The notes below the pieces were generated by a model, which saw nothing but the letters and a program-made list of their open reading frames with translations, searched no databases and was not told the DNA's origin. This document shows positions 62,991 through 64,000 of a DNA stretch of 64,000 bases, piece after piece. The translations under genes and the position numbers were made by a program. The stretch covers positions 2,294,001 to 2,358,000 of the forward strand of contig OZ254081.1 of NCBI GenBank assembly GCA_965267505.1, read 5' to 3'. Every line of letters begins with the position of its first letter. Position 1 is the stretch's first letter. Origin of the DNA: JANQHS01 sp965267505 (GTDB lineage Bacteria > Bacteroidota > Bacteroidia > Cytophagales > CCMP332).

Positions 62991-63212
62991 AATTCAACTC
63001 AAAAAAAGACCGCAAAATTGCGATATATTTTTTCAACTATCGTTTATTACTCTGATTAAAAAGCACTTATGAAAACTTGTCCTACCCAATTTGCACCTGT
63101 TTTCATGTTTGGGTACTTGCAATTTGATATAAGATCGTTTCTTCTTTTCCCAATTATTATCCTTGGGAAATTGGTTTAAACTAATTTAACGAAAAACTCG
63201 AACATTATTTCT

Positions 63213-64000
63213 ATGGATTCCAACTTTCTTTTGATCATGGCTGGCGGTATTGGAAGCCGGTTTTGGCCCTTTAGCCGAGAGGAGAAACCAAAACAATTCC
63301 ATGATATTCTTGGGGAAGGAAAAACCTTAATTCAAGCAACCTTGGACAGGTTTTCTGAATTGGTACCAAATGAAAATGTATTTATTGTGGCTAATGAATC
63401 TTATAGGGATCTCATCCTTGATCAATTGCCGCAACTATCCGATGCCAACCTTTTGTTGGAGCCCCAGGGAAGGAATACGGCACCCTGTATTTCATACGGT
63501 GCCTTCAAAGCCATTCAAAAGGATCCAAAAGCAAATTTGATAGTTTGTCCATCTGACCACCAGATTTCAAACGAAGTTGAGTTTATCGATTCTATAAAAA
63601 AGTCCCTGTCCTATTCCAATGAAAATGAAGCTTTAGTAACCCTTGGTATTAGGCCAAGCAGACCTGATACCGGCTATGGCTATATTCATTTTGACAATGC
63701 CAATTCTTCTGATTTTAAGGACGTGATAGAATTCAAAGAGAAGCCTGACCTTGAAACAGCAAAGGAATTTGTGGCCAATGGAAACTATTTGTGGAATGCA
63801 GGAATATTTATCTGGAGAGCGGGTACCTTTATTAATGAGCTCGAGTCCCATCTTCCTGAAATGTTCAGACTCTTCCAGGACGAATCGGGTAATCTTTTGG
63901 AGGATGAATCTCAGGCAATAAATAGGATCTACAATAGGGTTGAAAATATTTCTGTGGATTATGGCATTCTTGAGAGATCAGCAAAGGTTGTTGTTCTTCC
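63213..64000 (+). CDS. manC: Mannose-1-phosphate guanylyltransferase, 3' end outside the window
   Basis: The gene starts at ATG 63213 and is open to the end (262 residues seen; the family is about 350). It makes GDP-mannose from mannose 1-phosphate and GTP for surface glycans. The nucleotide-binding opening is LLIMAGGIGSRFWPFSREEKPKQFHDIL; LLLEPQGRNTAPCISYG, VCPSDHQI, RPDTGYGYIHF, FKEKPDLETA and NYLWNAGIFIWRAGTF are all family motifs. No C-terminal isomerase domain can be judged. About 220 bases separate it from the divergent recQ; no clear promoter is seen there. Confidence 0.93.
   Translation, partial: MDSNFLLIMAGGIGSRFWPFSREEKPKQFHDILGEGKTLIQATLDRFSELVPNENVFIVANESYRDLILDQLPQLSDANLLLEPQGRNTAPCISYGAFKAIQKDPKANLIVCPSDHQISNEVEFIDSIKKSLSYSNENEALVTLGIRPSRPDTGYGYIHFDNANSSDFKDVIEFKEKPDLETAKEFVANGNYLWNAGIFIWRAGTFINELESHLPEMFRLFQDESGNLLEDESQAINRIYNRVENISVDYGILERSAKVVVL

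Noticed and set aside
63150..63180. Inverted repeat CCAATT/AATTGG upstream of manC
   Set aside because: A short AT-rich stem with a 15-base loop and a competing CCCAA/TTGGG pairing; no support as an operator or terminator.

Overview
The window is a chromosomal stretch of a Bacteroidota bacterium, most likely of the Flavobacteriales. The evidence is moderate-to-low GC, several secreted proteins with type IX secretion (T9SS) C-terminal sorting tails, the gliding lipoprotein GldH, flavobacterial-type DnaJ and DnaX lacking the usual zinc cysteines, Bacteroidota-type promoters (TTG, about 17-19 bases, TAnnTTTG) and almost no Shine-Dalgarno sequences. No insertion sequence, phage, CRISPR array or tRNA was seen. 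No stretch above 300 bases lacks a gene. The gaps of 180-230 bases (4839-5065, 22167-22348, 30828-31017, 40906-41088, 62991-63212) hold no gene I can support.

Layout. 1-4838: end of an outer-membrane barrel gene, a small secreted protein, a T9SS subtilase and two small exported proteins. 5066-12278: a phosphoribosyltransferase, then minus-strand housekeeping genes (grpE-dnaJ, adk-obg), a DUF4412 pair, a methyltransferase, DUF3127 and a GNAT protein. 12339-19325: bestrophin, a GT9 glycosyltransferase behind a PolX-like protein with a broken polymerase site, a lipoprotein, pyrR-pyrB and cystathionine beta-synthase. 19332-30827: M16 peptidase lipoprotein, two tandem T9SS Omp28-like proteins, recA-acylphosphatase, a barrel/aminopeptidase/DUF3108 unit and a lipoprotein. 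31018-37482: TlpA-like thioredoxin, a two-component system, an RluA-type pseudouridine synthase and the rplM-rpsI-rpsB-tsf operon. 37484-40905: three secreted proteins, one a pseudo-peptidase of M61 type. 41089-49437: tmRNA, dnaX with a ten-A slippery run, gamma-carbonic-anhydrase-like protein, DUF349, DUF2795, ABC ATPase, ispD, queA and an ABC permease. 49449-64000: WG-repeat protein, lytic transglycosylase, O-methyltransferase, GT9, Xaa-Pro peptidase, LRR protein, Rid protein, J/TPR membrane protein, gldH, purD, recQ and the start of manC.

The genes are mostly core metabolism, translation, replication/repair and envelope biogenesis. The genome is compact: co-directional genes often overlap by 4-11 bases and convergent genes often abut or overlap at their stops. 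The observations I rate highest are the A10G slippery run in dnaX with stops in both alternative frames, and ispD, whose conserved N-terminus is in the same frame as queA directly after its stop codon, with no ATG, GTG or TTG available before the conserved residues.
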